DNA of 33,305 bases, taken from contig NZ_RDBH01000114.1 of NCBI RefSeq assembly GCF_008042145.1, positions 405,216-438,520 of the forward strand. The letters are read 5' to 3'. The notes under the pieces are model-generated. The model was not told the origin of the DNA. It was given only the letters and a program-made list of their open reading frames with translations, and made no database searches. Source of the DNA: Streptomyces sp. adm13(2018) (GTDB lineage Bacteria > Actinomycetota > Actinomycetes > Streptomycetales > Streptomycetaceae). Below, piece by piece: positions 14,934 to 22,734 of the stretch; positions within the stretch are counted from its first letter, which is position 1; every line of letters begins with the position of its first letter. The position numbers were made by a program, and so were the translations under genes.

Positions 14934-16271
14934 ATGACCCAGGCCCCCGCGACACCCAAGGCCGCCCGCCGGCAGCACGACCGCGAGATCGTCTCCCTCG
15001 CCCTGCCGGCCTTCGGCGCACTCGTCGCCGAGCCGCTCTTCCTCATGGTCGACAGCGCCATCGTCGGCCACCTCGGCACCCCCCAGCTCGCGGGTCTCGC
15101 GATCGCCGCCGCCCTCCTCTCCACCGCCGTCAGCGTCTTCGTCTTCCTCGCCTACGCCACCACGGCCGCCGTCGCCCGCCGCGTCGGCGCCGGAGACCTC
15201 CCGGCCGCGATCCGGCAGGGCATGGACGGCATCTGGCTCGCCCTCCTGCTCGGCGTCGCCGTCGTCGCCCTGACCCTGCCCGCGGCGCCCTGGCTCGTCG
15301 GCCTCTTCGGCGCCTCCGACACCGCGGCACCCCACGCCGTCACCTACCTCAGGATCTCCAGCTTCGGCATCCCCGCCATGCTGGTGGTCCTGGCCGCCAC
15401 CGGCGTCCTCCGCGGCCTCCAGGACACCCGTACACCGCTCTACGTGGCCATCGGCGGCTTCGCGGCCAATGGCGCGCTCAACGTGGGCCTCGTCTACGGA
15501 GCCGGTCTCGGCATCGCCGGATCCGCCTGGGGCACCGTGATCGCCCAGTGCGGCATGGCCGTCGCCTATCTCGTCGTGGTCGTACGAGGAGCCCGACGCC
15601 ATGGAGCCTCGCTCCGCCCCGACGCGGCCGGCATACGCGCCTCCGCCCAGGCCGGCGTCCCGCTCCTCGTCCGTACGCTCTCGCTCCGCGCGGTCCTGAT
15701 GATCGCCACGGCCGTCGCGGCCCGCATGGGCGACGCCGAGGTGGCCGCGCACCAGATCATCCTGTCCCTGTGGTCCCTGATGGCCTTCGCCCTCGACGCG
15801 ATCGCGATCGCGGGCCAGGCCATCATCGGCCGCTATCTCGGCGCGAACGACGCCGACGGAGCCCGCCAGGTCTGCCGCCGCATGGTCCAGTGGGGGGTGG
15901 TCTCCGGTCTCGTACTCGGCGCGCTGATCATCGTCGCCCGCCCCCTGTTCATCCCGCTCTTCACCGGTGACACCGCCGTCCAGGACACCCTGCTCCCGGC
16001 CCTGCTCGTGGTCGCCCTCTCCCAGCCGATCTCCGGGGTCGTCTTCGTCCTCGACGGGGTCCTCATGGGCGCCGGGGACGGCCCCTATCTGGCCTGGGCC
16101 ATGCTGCTGACACTCGCCGTCTTCGCCCCGGTGGCCCTGCTGGTCCCCGTGCTGGGCGGCGGTCTGACCGCGCTCTGGTGGGCGATGACGCTGATGATGT
16201 CGGTCCGGATGGCCACGCTCTGGTTCCGCTCCCGCTCAGGCCGCTGGATCGTCACCGGCGCCACGCGCTGA
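14934..16271 (+). CDS. MATE-family multidrug/metabolite efflux transporter
   Basis: 445 residues, twelve predicted membrane helices in two similar halves. Family signatures include LALPAFGALVAEPLFLMVDS in helix 1, AIVGHLGTPQLAGLA, GVLRGLQDTRTPL and, in the second half, AHQIILSLWSLMAFALDAIA. It is closest in appearance to the DinF-like branch. These proteins export cationic compounds in exchange for Na+ or H+ across the cytoplasmic membrane; the substrate is unknown. It diverges from dnaB and converges on rplI. The message appears leaderless. Confidence 0.92.
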   Translation: MTQAPATPKAARRQHDREIVSLALPAFGALVAEPLFLMVDSAIVGHLGTPQLAGLAIAAALLSTAVSVFVFLAYATTAAVARRVGAGDLPAAIRQGMDGIWLALLLGVAVVALTLPAAPWLVGLFGASDTAAPHAVTYLRISSFGIPAMLVVLAATGVLRGLQDTRTPLYVAIGGFAANGALNVGLVYGAGLGIAGSAWGTVIAQCGMAVAYLVVVVRGARRHGASLRPDAAGIRASAQAGVPLLVRTLSLRAVLMIATAVAARMGDAEVAAHQIILSLWSLMAFALDAIAIAGQAIIGRYLGANDADGARQVCRRMVQWGVVSGLVLGALIIVARPLFIPLFTGDTAVQDTLLPALLVVALSQPISGVVFVLDGVLMGAGDGPYLAWAMLLTLAVFAPVALLVPVLGGGLTALWWAMTLMMSVRMATLWFRSRSGRWIVTGATR

Positions 16272-16273
16272 AG

Positions 16274-16287
16274 GTTTCACGTGAAAC
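16274..16287. promoter_or_regulatory. parS site 3
   Basis: Exact GTTTCACGTGAAAC three bases after the MATE stop codon (16271), in the intergenic gap between the convergent MATE and rplI genes. Confidence 0.93.
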
Positions 16288-16323
16288 ACCCCGTCTGACC
16301 CCGTAGCTCCCGTGGCACGGCGA

Positions 16324-16353
16324 AAGGGCCGCACCCCGAGGGGTGCGGCCCTT
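16324..16353. terminator. Bidirectional terminator between MATE and rplI
   Basis: AAGGGCCGCACCCC (16324-16337) pairs with GGGGTGCGGCCCTT (16340-16353), closing with a short loop. The A/T ends give a short U-run on either strand, suiting termination of both convergent transcripts. Confidence 0.85.
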
Positions 16354-16387
16354 CCTCACTGCTCAGCGCAGAGCGCCGGCGGCAGCG

Positions 16388-16834
16388 TTACGCGGCGACG
16401 ATCTCGACGCCGAGCTTCGCGGCGACGTCGGCGTGCAGACGCACGGACACCTGGTGCGAGCCCAGGGTCTTGATCGGCGAGCCGAGCTCGACGCGACGCT
16501 TGTCGACGTCGGGGCCACCCGCGGCCTTGATCGCCGAGGCGATGTCGGCCGGGGTCACGGAGCCGAAGAGACGGCCGGCGTCGCCGGAGCGAACGGCCAG
16601 GCGCACCTTCGTACCCTCGAGCTTGGCCTTGATCTCGTTGGCCTGCTCGATGGTCGCGATCTCGTGGATCTTGCGGGCGCGGCGGATCTGCGCCACGTCC
16701 TGCTCGCCACCCTTGGTCCAGCGGATCGCGAAACCACGCGGGACCAGGTAGTTGCGGGCGTAGCCGTCCTTGACGTCGACGACGTCGCCGGCGGTGCCGA
16801 GGCCGGAGACCTCGTGGGTCAGGATGATCTTCAT
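16388..16834 (-). CDS. rplI: 50S ribosomal protein bL9
   Basis: 148 residues, full-length bL9. The N-terminal domain starts [20 protein letters not shown] and contains the family signature [14 protein letters not shown] long connecting helix ([13 protein letters not shown]) and a C-terminal rRNA-binding domain with [13 protein letters not shown] follow. It is the last gene of rpsF-ssb-rpsR-rplI, 18 bp after rpsR, with a GGAAAGGGTGA ribosome binding site. Confidence 0.97.
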   Translation of the reverse strand: MKIILTHEVSGLGTAGDVVDVKDGYARNYLVPRGFAIRWTKGGEQDVAQIRRARKIHEIATIEQANEIKAKLEGTKVRLAVRSGDAGRLFGSVTPADIASAIKAAGGPDVDKRRVELGSPIKTLGSHQVSVRLHADVAAKLGVEIVAA

Positions 16835-16852
16835 TGTTCGGTCACCCTTTCC

Positions 16853-17089
16853 TTATCGCGCGGTGGACGTGTAGGGCAGCAGCGCCATCTCACGGCTGTT
16901 CTTGACGGCCGTGGCGACGTCACGCTGGTGCTGCGTGCAGTTGCCGGTCACGCGGCGGGCACGGATCTTGCCGCGGTCGGAAATGAACTTCCGCAGCATG
17001 TTCGTGTCCTTGTAGTCCACGTACTGGGTCTTGTCCTTGCAGAACGCGCAGACCTTCTTCTTAGGCTTGCGCACAGGCGGCTTCGCCAT
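16853..17089 (-). CDS. rpsR: 30S ribosomal protein bS18
   Basis: 78 residues. The conserved core [20 protein letters not shown] is followed by [20 protein letters not shown]. It carries the cysteine-containing form (CAFC near residue 14, with C and H in GNCTQHQ), which suggests the zinc-binding version rather than the zinc-independent paralogue that streptomycetes express under zinc limitation. AGGAG lies eight bases before the ATG. It pairs with bS6, encoded two genes upstream, on the ribosome platform. Confidence 0.97.
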   Translation of the reverse strand: MAKPPVRKPKKKVCAFCKDKTQYVDYKDTNMLRKFISDRGKIRARRVTGNCTQHQRDVATAVKNSREMALLPYTSTAR

Positions 17090-17144
17090 GGTGTTTCTCC
17101 TGTGTGATCAAGAATGGGGGTACGAGCTGCTTCGAGGGCGTGCC

Positions 17145-17750
17145 CTAGAAGGGGGGCTCGTCCGAGTAGCCGCCGCCGGAGTTTCCACCCCAGCCGCCAC
17201 CGCCGCCGCCGGCCTGCTGACCGCCGCCGCCGGAGGAGGAGGAACCGCCAGTGGCCCACGGGTCGTCGGCGGGAGCACCGCCACCACCCTGCTGGCCACC
17301 GCCGGAGTTCCCACCCCAGCTGCCACCGCCGCCGCCGGCCTGCTGACCGCCGCCACCGCCGCCGTAACCGCCCTGGCCGCCTCGACCGGTGGTCTTGGTG
17401 ACCTTGGCCGTGGCGTTCTTGAGGCTGGGGCCGACTTCCTCGACATCCAGCTCGTAGACCGTGCGCTTGACGCCCTCACGGTCCTCGTAGGACCGCTGCT
17501 TCAGCCGGCCCTGCACGACGACGCGCATGCCTCGCTGAAGCGACTCGGCGACGTTCTCCGCCGCCTGACGCCAGACCGAGCAGGTGAGGAAGAGGCTTTC
17601 GCCGTCCTTCCACTCATTGGTCTGACGGTCGAAGGTGCGGGGGGTGGACGCGATACGGAACTTCGCGACCGCCGCACCGGACGGGGTGAAGCGCAGCTCG
17701 GGGTCGTCGACAAGATTGCCGACGACCGTGATGACGGTCTCGCCTGCCAT
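17145..17750 (-). CDS. ssb: Single-stranded DNA-binding protein SSB
   Basis: 201 residues. The OB-fold spans about 1-110 ([53 protein letters not shown]). A Gly/Gln/Ser-rich disordered linker and the acidic-aromatic tip DEPPF follow, the tip that recruits replication and repair partners. The linker carries a 42-residue duplication: [19 protein letters not shown] reappears as [19 protein letters not shown], and the first unit ends in ADDPW, resembling a second internal acidic tip. GAGAGG precedes the ATG. It is second in the rpsF operon. Confidence 0.96.
   Translation of the reverse strand: MAGETVITVVGNLVDDPELRFTPSGAAVAKFRIASTPRTFDRQTNEWKDGESLFLTCSVWRQAAENVAESLQRGMRVVVQGRLKQRSYEDREGVKRTVYELDVEEVGPSLKNATAKVTKTTGRGGQGGYGGGGGGQQAGGGGGSWGGNSGGGQQGGGGAPADDPWATGGSSSSGGGGQQAGGGGGGWGGNSGGGYSDEPPF
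17175..17353 (-). repeat. 126-bp-offset direct repeat inside the ssb tail
   Basis: 17175-17227 and 17301-17353 are nearly identical (two differences seen) and lie 126 bp apart, that is 42 codons. The duplication keeps the reading frame and lengthens the SSB linker. Confidence 0.85.
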
Positions 17751-17808
17751 GGGGGAACCTCTCGGCGGGATTGCTTCTGGCTGCTGTACTGCTACTCGGA
17801 TCCGATGA

Positions 17809-17831
17809 CCACTGAGCTAGATGCTCAGTGG
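17809..17831 (-). promoter_or_regulatory. Intercistronic hairpin overlapping the rpsF stop codon
   Basis: CCACTGAG (17824-17831 on the minus strand) pairs perfectly with CTCAGTGG (17809-17816), with a seven-base loop. The rpsF stop TGA is within the stem. It may adjust mRNA processing, stability or read-through between rpsF and ssb. Confidence 0.6.
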
Positions 17832-18115
17832 GTCTCGGGACGGAGGACCTTGGTCCGGAGGACCGACTCGTTCAGGTTGAGCTGTCGGTCGAGCTCCTTG
17901 ACGACCGCAGGCTCGGCCTGCAGGTCGATGACCGAGTAGATGCCCTCGGGCTTCTTCTTGATCTCGTAGGCGAGACGACGACGGCCCCAGGTGTCGACCT
18001 TCTCGACCTTTCCGTTGCCCTCACGGACGACGGAAAGGAAGTTCTCGATCAGCGGGGAGACAGCGCGCTCCTCGAGATCGGGGTCGAGGATGACCATCAC
18101 TTCGTAGTGACGCAT
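17825..18115 (-). CDS. rpsF: 30S ribosomal protein bS6
   Basis: 96 residues with the ferredoxin-like bS6 fold: [39 protein letters not shown] and [20 protein letters not shown]. It binds bS18 and 16S rRNA on the small-subunit platform. The ATG at 18115 is preceded by AAAGGAGGTG, a near-perfect ribosome binding site. It is the first gene of the operon, with a structured leader of about 160 bases. The bS6-bS18 complex is known to repress its own operon by binding leader RNA in several bacteria. Confidence 0.97.
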   Translation of the reverse strand: MRHYEVMVILDPDLEERAVSPLIENFLSVVREGNGKVEKVDTWGRRRLAYEIKKKPEGIYSVIDLQAEPAVVKELDRQLNLNESVLRTKVLRPETH

Positions 18116-18143
18116 GTGGAACCCACCTCCTTTGGACTCAGCG

Positions 18144-18229
18144 GCCACGGTCGTTCCGTGGCAGGAGGGTCGTGATGCGTACGCAACGGTATCCGCCGCC
18201 ACTGACAGTCCCCCTCGGCGGACGAGGGG
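18144..18229 (-). promoter_or_regulatory. Two hairpins in the rpsF leader
   Basis: Proximal stem: GCCACGG/CCGTGGC (18144-18150 and 18156-18162) with a five-base loop, ending about 28 bases before the start codon. Distal stem: CCCCTCG/CGAGGGG (18211-18217 and 18223-18229), also with a five-base loop. They are candidates for the bS6:bS18 autoregulatory RNA; the exact consensus was not confirmed. Confidence 0.5.
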
Positions 18230-18279
18230 CACCGCCGGGATCCAGGACGGACCAGGGCAGACACAGGTGCAGACCGTAC

Positions 18280-18309
18280 AGAGTACCCGCTCACCGCCCT
18301 CCGGTTGAA
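18280..18309 (-). promoter_or_regulatory. Candidate promoter of the rpsF operon
   Basis: Minus strand TTCAAC (18309-18304), an 18-bp spacer and TACTCT (18285-18280). The -10 matches the common Streptomyces TAnnnT pattern. Transcription would start near 18273 and give the leader described above. Confidence 0.45.
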
Positions 18310-18350
18310 ATTCACTGGTGAGGGGACGCAGTCTGTACACGACGGATGTC

Positions 18351-18372
18351 GGCGGCGCTACGATGCGCCGCC
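18351..18372. promoter_or_regulatory. Inverted repeat around a TACGAT element
   Basis: GGCGGCGC-TACGAT-GCGCCGCC: the -10-like TACGAT sits in the loop of an 8-bp perfect inverted repeat, 37 bp upstream of the small membrane protein gene. It could be that gene's promoter with a symmetric operator, or a hairpin. Confidence 0.35.
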
Positions 18373-18400
18373 TTCCGGCAGCTACGCCAGGAGGTGCCCC

Positions 18401-18715
18401 ATGGCACAGGCAATGCGACCCGACCCCGGCCACTCCCTCTTCGCCACCGACGGCAAACCGCACCCGATCCAGGACGCCCTGGTGGGCGTGACCCTGGTCC
18501 TGGGTGTCGTCGCCTTCATCACAGCCCAGTTCCACAGCCTGCACCTGCTGAGTTCGTGGACGGGCCTGATCGGCATCCTGACCGGCGCCTACGGCCAGTT
18601 CATCTCCGTGACCACCCGCGAGCGCTTCCTGCTGATCCTCGGACTCGGCGCCTCGGCGTTCGGGTTCTACCTCGGCATGGCGCACGGCGGGCTCTTCGGC
18701 GGCGTCATCAGCTGA
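18401..18715 (+). CDS. Small membrane protein of unknown function
   Basis: 104 residues from the ATG at 18401, with AGGAGGTG five bases upstream. After a polar N-terminus (about 25 residues, [20 protein letters not shown]) three hydrophobic segments follow at about 25-46, 50-67 and 77-97. Family not recognised. It sits between the rpsF operon (divergent) and femX (same strand, 119 bp downstream), a position conserved in streptomycetes, which hints at an envelope role but does not establish one. Confidence 0.8.
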   Translation: MAQAMRPDPGHSLFATDGKPHPIQDALVGVTLVLGVVAFITAQFHSLHLLSSWTGLIGILTGAYGQFISVTTRERFLLILGLGASAFGFYLGMAHGGLFGGVIS

Positions 18716-18834
18716 GCCCAGCGGCACGTCAGGACGTACATGCCCATCCGGGGCGCTCCCCGGTCACAGTAGGCTTCGGCGCGAGAGCCGGAGCCCCTGA
18801 CCGATGGGGACACACCTGCCGAGGAGCGCCCCGC

Positions 18835-19953
18835 ATGAGCCTGACCCTGAGGACCATCAGCCGTGAGCAGCATCTGGCCTACATCCAGAGCCAGCCCTCG
18901 GCAAGCCACTGCCAGGTCCCGGCGTGGGCTGATGTGAAGACGGAGTGGCGCTCGGAGAACCTCGGCTGGTTCGACAAGAGCGGCGAGCTCGTCGGCGCCG
19001 GCCTGGTCCTCTACCGCCAGCTCCCGAAGATCAAGCGGTACCTGGCCTACCTGCCCGAGGGCCCGGTCATCAACTGGCACGCGCCGAACCTCGACGACTG
19101 GCTGAACCCGATGCTGGCGCACCTCAAGCAGCAGGGCGCCTTCTCGGTGAAGATGGGCCCGCCCGTCGTCATCCGCCGCTGGGACTCGGCCGCGATCAAG
19201 TCCGGGATCCAGGACCCGGACGTGAAGCGCCTGAAGGACGTCGAGGCCACCCACATCGAGCCGCGTGCCTTCGAGGTCGCGGACCGGCTGCGGAAGATGG
19301 GCTGGCAGCAGGCCGAGGACGGCGGGGCCGGGTTCGGCGACGTGCAGCCCCGCTACGTCTTCCAGGTCCCGCTCGCGAACCGCTCGCTGGACGACGTCCT
19401 CAAGGGCTTCAACCAGCTGTGGCGCCGGAACATCAAGAAGGCCGAGAAGGCCGGTGTCGAGGTCGTCCAGGGCGGCTACGAGGACCTGGCCGAGTGGCAG
19501 CGGCTCTACGAGATCACGGCCGTCCGCGACCACTTCCGGCCGCGCCCGCTCTCGTACTTCCAGCGCATGTGGACCGTCCTCAACAGCGAGGACCCCAACC
19601 GCATGCGGCTCTACTTCGCCCGTCACAACGGTGTGAACCTCTCCGCGGCGACGATGCTCGTCGTCGGCGGCCACGTCTGGTACTCCTACGGCGCCTCCGA
19701 CAACATCGGCCGTGAGGTCCGCCCCTCCAACGCGATGCAGTGGCGCATGCTGCGCGACGCCTACGCGATGGGTGCGACCGTCTACGACCTGCGGGGCATC
19801 TCCGACTCGCTCGATGAGACCGACCACCTGTTCGGCCTCATCCAGTTCAAGGTGGGCACGGGCGGCGAGGCCGTCGAGTACGTCGGCGAGTGGGACTTCC
19901 CGCTGAACAAGCTGCTGCACAAGGCCCTCGACATCTACATGTCCCGCCGCTGA
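18835..19953 (+). CDS. femX: FemX-type lipid II aminoacyltransferase
   Basis: 372 residues, FemABX family with two GNAT-like halves. Recognisable are YLAYLPEGPVINW, the central FNQLWRRNIKKAEKAGVEV and YDLRGISDSLDETDHLFGL with FKVGTGGEAVEYVGEWDFPL near the end. In S. coelicolor the FemX encoded at this locus adds the first glycine of the peptidoglycan interpeptide bridge to lipid II and is essential in the absence of VanK. It uses glycyl-tRNA at the cytoplasmic membrane face. ATG 18835 is preceded by GAGGAG. The alanine-racemase-fold gene follows after 82 bp. Confidence 0.92.
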   Translation: MSLTLRTISREQHLAYIQSQPSASHCQVPAWADVKTEWRSENLGWFDKSGELVGAGLVLYRQLPKIKRYLAYLPEGPVINWHAPNLDDWLNPMLAHLKQQGAFSVKMGPPVVIRRWDSAAIKSGIQDPDVKRLKDVEATHIEPRAFEVADRLRKMGWQQAEDGGAGFGDVQPRYVFQVPLANRSLDDVLKGFNQLWRRNIKKAEKAGVEVVQGGYEDLAEWQRLYEITAVRDHFRPRPLSYFQRMWTVLNSEDPNRMRLYFARHNGVNLSAATMLVVGGHVWYSYGASDNIGREVRPSNAMQWRMLRDAYAMGATVYDLRGISDSLDETDHLFGLIQFKVGTGGEAVEYVGEWDFPLNKLLHKALDIYMSRR

Positions 19954-20035
19954 CCCGTGCCGTGCCGCTGACGTTTCCGTACTCTCGTACATACCTTTGA
20001 CTCACCGCTGCCATCAGAAAGGTTCCGGGCCGGCC

Positions 20036-21067
20036 ATGGCGCTCTCCCTCTACGTCGACACCGCTCGCTGGCGGGCGCACCAGAAGAACGTCATCGACCA
20101 GTTCCCCGGTGTCATCCCCGTCTGCAAGGGCAACGGCTACGGCTTCGGTCACGAGCGCCTCGCGGACGAGGCGGCCCGGTTCGGCGCCGACATGCTCGCC
20201 GTGGGCACCACGTACGAAGCCGCGCGGATCAAGGACTGGTTCAGCGGCGACCTGCTGGTCCTCACCCCCTTCCGCCGGGGTGAGGAACCGGTTCCGCTGC
20301 CCGACCGGGTCGTCCGCTCCGTGTCGTCCGTGGACGGCGTCCACGCCCTCGTGGGGGCCCGGGTCGTCATCGAGTGCATGAGCTCGATGAAGCGGCACGG
20401 CGTCCGCGAGGAGGAGCTCCCGCAGCTCCACTCCGCCATCGAGGACGTACGCCTGGAGGGCTTCGCCCTCCACCTCCCGCTGGACCGCCCGGACGGCACC
20501 GACGCCGTCGAGGAGGTCATCGGCTGGATGGACCGGTTGCGGGCCGCGCGGCTGCCGCTGCACACCATGTTCGTCAGCCACCTGCGGGCCGAGGAGCAGG
20601 CGAGGCTCCAGCAGCAGTTCCCGCAGACCCGCTTCCGTGCCCGCATCGGCACCCGGCTCTGGCTGGGCGACCACGAGGCCACCGAGTACCGCGGCGCGGT
20701 GCTCGACGTGACCCGGGTCGCCAAGGGGGACCGGTTCGGCTACCGCCAGCAGAAGGCCGCGTCGGACGGCTGGCTGGTCGTCGTCGCCGGCGGCACCTCG
20801 CACGGGGTGGGGCTGGAGGCCCCCAAGGCCATGCACGGCGTCATGCCGCGCGCCAAGGGCGTCGCCCGGGCCGGCCTGGCCACCGTCAACCGGAACCTCT
20901 CGCCCTTCGTCTGGGCCGGGAAGCAGCGCTGGTTCGCCGAACCGCCGCACATGCAGGTGTCGATCCTGTTCGTGCCGGCGGACGCCCAGGAGCCCCGGGT
21001 GGGCGACGAGCTCGTGGCGCACCTGCGCCACACCACGACGCAGTTCGACCGGCTCGTCGAGCGCTGA
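20036..21067 (+). CDS. Alanine-racemase-fold PLP protein (divergent)
   Basis: 343 residues. The N-terminal PLP barrel has VCKGNGYGFG, with the Schiff-base lysine at about residue 30 matching the VKANAYGHG of alanine racemases. The second domain keeps the RIGTRLWLG arginine position and a candidate catalytic tyrosine in KGDRFGYRQ. The segment normally reading GYADG is instead VAGGTSHGVG, so the phosphate-binding and dimer region differs from housekeeping Alr. It may be a racemase acting on another amino acid or a non-catalytic relative. Co-directional with femX (82-bp gap), suggesting an envelope role. The start at MALSLYVDTARW lacks a strong ribosome binding site; the upstream frame to 19997 is unlikely. 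Confidence 0.8.
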   Translation: MALSLYVDTARWRAHQKNVIDQFPGVIPVCKGNGYGFGHERLADEAARFGADMLAVGTTYEAARIKDWFSGDLLVLTPFRRGEEPVPLPDRVVRSVSSVDGVHALVGARVVIECMSSMKRHGVREEELPQLHSAIEDVRLEGFALHLPLDRPDGTDAVEEVIGWMDRLRAARLPLHTMFVSHLRAEEQARLQQQFPQTRFRARIGTRLWLGDHEATEYRGAVLDVTRVAKGDRFGYRQQKAASDGWLVVVAGGTSHGVGLEAPKAMHGVMPRAKGVARAGLATVNRNLSPFVWAGKQRWFAEPPHMQVSILFVPADAQEPRVGDELVAHLRHTTTQFDRLVER

Positions 21068-21084
21068 GCCGGTCGACACCCCCT

Positions 21085-21115
21085 GAACCCCCGGGAGCTC
21101 AGCTTCCGGGGGTTC
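21085..21115. terminator. Bidirectional terminator between convergent genes
   Basis: GAACCCCCGG (21085-21094) pairs with CCGGGGGTTC (21106-21115). The loop contains the stop codon of the minus-strand mannosyltransferase gene (21099-21101), so the two convergent genes share one compact hairpin. Confidence 0.75.
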
Positions 21116-22601
21116 CCCATTGCACGAGCAGCCGTCCGTCCTCGGCCACCGGGGCGGCGTGCCGGGCGGGGCGCGCGGCGCGTCCCGCGACGAAGACGTC
21201 CTCGGCGCCGTCCAGGACGCCCCCTGAGGGGTCGTCCGAGCCGTTCTGCCGGACCGGGTCCTTCTCGGGCCTGAGGATGTCGCGTACGACCATCACGCAC
21301 AGGTACAGCGTGCCCAGCAGGTGCAGCACGATCACGAACTGGTAGCCGTCCACCGGAAGGCCCTGCTTGTTGCCGCTGGTGGTGAACGCCAGGTACATCC
21401 ACACGCCCACGAAGTACATGACCTCGCAGGCCTGCCAGATCAGGAAGTCGCGCCAGCGCGGCCGGGCGAGCGCCGCGAGCGGCACCAGCCACAGCACGTA
21501 CTGCGGCGAGTAGACCTTGTTGGTCAGGACGAACGCGGCGACGATCAGGAACGCCAGCTGGACGAAGCGGGGCCGGCGCGGGGCCGTGAACGCCAGGTAG
21601 GCGAGTGCGGCGACCGCCACGAGCATCAGCAGCAGCGCGTACAGGTTCGCCCGGCCCGGGGTGATCGGCTCACCCGTGCGCTGGCTGATCAGCAGCCAGA
21701 TCGATCCGAAGTCGACGTTCCGGTCGCGGCTGAAGAGGTAGAACTGCTTCCAGCCCTCGGGCGCCAGCAGCATCACGGGCAGGTTCACGACCAGCCACGC
21801 GCCGGCCGCGGCCAGCACCGCCGTGACGTACTCCCGCCACTTCCCGGACCGCCAGCAGAGCAGCAGCAGCGGACAGAGGAGCAGTATCGGGTAGAACTTG
21901 GCGGCGGTGGCCAGGCCGAGCAGGAGGCCGAAGGCCAGCGGACGTCCCCGCGACCACATCAGGACGGCGGCGGCCGTCAGCGCGACGGCCAGTATGTCCC
22001 AGTTGATCGTCGCGGTCAGCGCGACCGAGGGCGCGAGGGCGACGAGCAGCCCGTCCCAGGGGCGCAGCCGGTGCGTCCGGGCCACACAGACCGCGAGAAC
22101 GGCCGCGCAGACCATCAGCAGTCCCGCGTTCGCCAGCCAGTACGCCTGCTCGCGCTGCATGGTGTCGCCGCCGCCCGGCGTCAGCCAGGCCGCGACCTCC
22201 ATGAAGAGCCCGGTCAGAACCGGGTACTCCAGGAACGGTATGTCGCCGTTCAGCCGGTCGAAGTAGGGCACCAGGCCCTCGGCGAAGCCGCGCCCCGTGA
22301 AGAGGTGCGGGATGTCCGAGTAGCAGGCGTGGGTGTACTGCGAGGTCGTGCCCCGGAACCAGGCCCAGTTGTAGCAGGGCAGCTTCTGCACCATGCCGAG
22401 GGCGAACATGCCGATGGCCACCAGGGCGATCACCCGTGCCGGCGTCAGCTGCCCGGTGCCGGTCCTCGCCCGCCGGCCGTAGGGGCCGCCGATCAGTTCG
22501 CTGCCCGCGGCGGCCACCTTGTCCCGGTGGGTGGGGATGACCGTCTGCGGGCGGCCCGGAGGCCGGTCCTGCGGCGCGCTCGTCTTCTGGAGGCTCGGCA
22601 T
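21099..22601 (-). CDS. GT87-like polyprenyl-phosphate-sugar-dependent mannosyltransferase
   Basis: About 500 residues with some 11-13 hydrophobic helices. Landmarks are CYNWAWFRGTTSQYTHACYSDIPHL in the first external loop (a likely catalytic Asp in CYSDIP), PFLEYPVLTGLFMEV, PSVALTATINWDILAV, AAKFYPILLLCPLLL and TNKVYSPQYVLWLVPL. This is the actinobacterial GT87/DUF2029 type, related to mycobacterial PimE-like mannosyltransferases, which transfer mannose from polyprenyl-phosphate-mannose outside the membrane. The N-terminus (about 55 residues) and C-terminus are polar and cytoplasmic. ATG 22601 is chosen; 22610 is in frame nearby. The PBP gene lies upstream on the same strand after a 134-bp gap. 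Confidence 0.85.
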   Translation of the reverse strand: MPSLQKTSAPQDRPPGRPQTVIPTHRDKVAAAGSELIGGPYGRRARTGTGQLTPARVIALVAIGMFALGMVQKLPCYNWAWFRGTTSQYTHACYSDIPHLFTGRGFAEGLVPYFDRLNGDIPFLEYPVLTGLFMEVAAWLTPGGGDTMQREQAYWLANAGLLMVCAAVLAVCVARTHRLRPWDGLLVALAPSVALTATINWDILAVALTAAAVLMWSRGRPLAFGLLLGLATAAKFYPILLLCPLLLLCWRSGKWREYVTAVLAAAGAWLVVNLPVMLLAPEGWKQFYLFSRDRNVDFGSIWLLISQRTGEPITPGRANLYALLLMLVAVAALAYLAFTAPRRPRFVQLAFLIVAAFVLTNKVYSPQYVLWLVPLAALARPRWRDFLIWQACEVMYFVGVWMYLAFTTSGNKQGLPVDGYQFVIVLHLLGTLYLCVMVVRDILRPEKDPVRQNGSDDPSGGVLDGAEDVFVAGRAARPARHAAPVAEDGRLLVQWGTPGS

Positions 22602-22734
22602 GGGGGACATCCTGCCGTACGACTCCGGGAAAACCGCGAGGGCCGCCGCGGCCGGCCCGTACGGGAAGGTACGGGTCGGCCGCGACGGCCCTCGTCCCGC
22701 GCGGCGGCGCGGGACCGGTCGGTCTGTCGGCGGA

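Noticed and set aside
17161..17353. Repeats in the ssb 3' end as a CRISPR-like array
   Set aside because: Two copies only, in frame, encoding a Gly-rich linker; no regular spacers.
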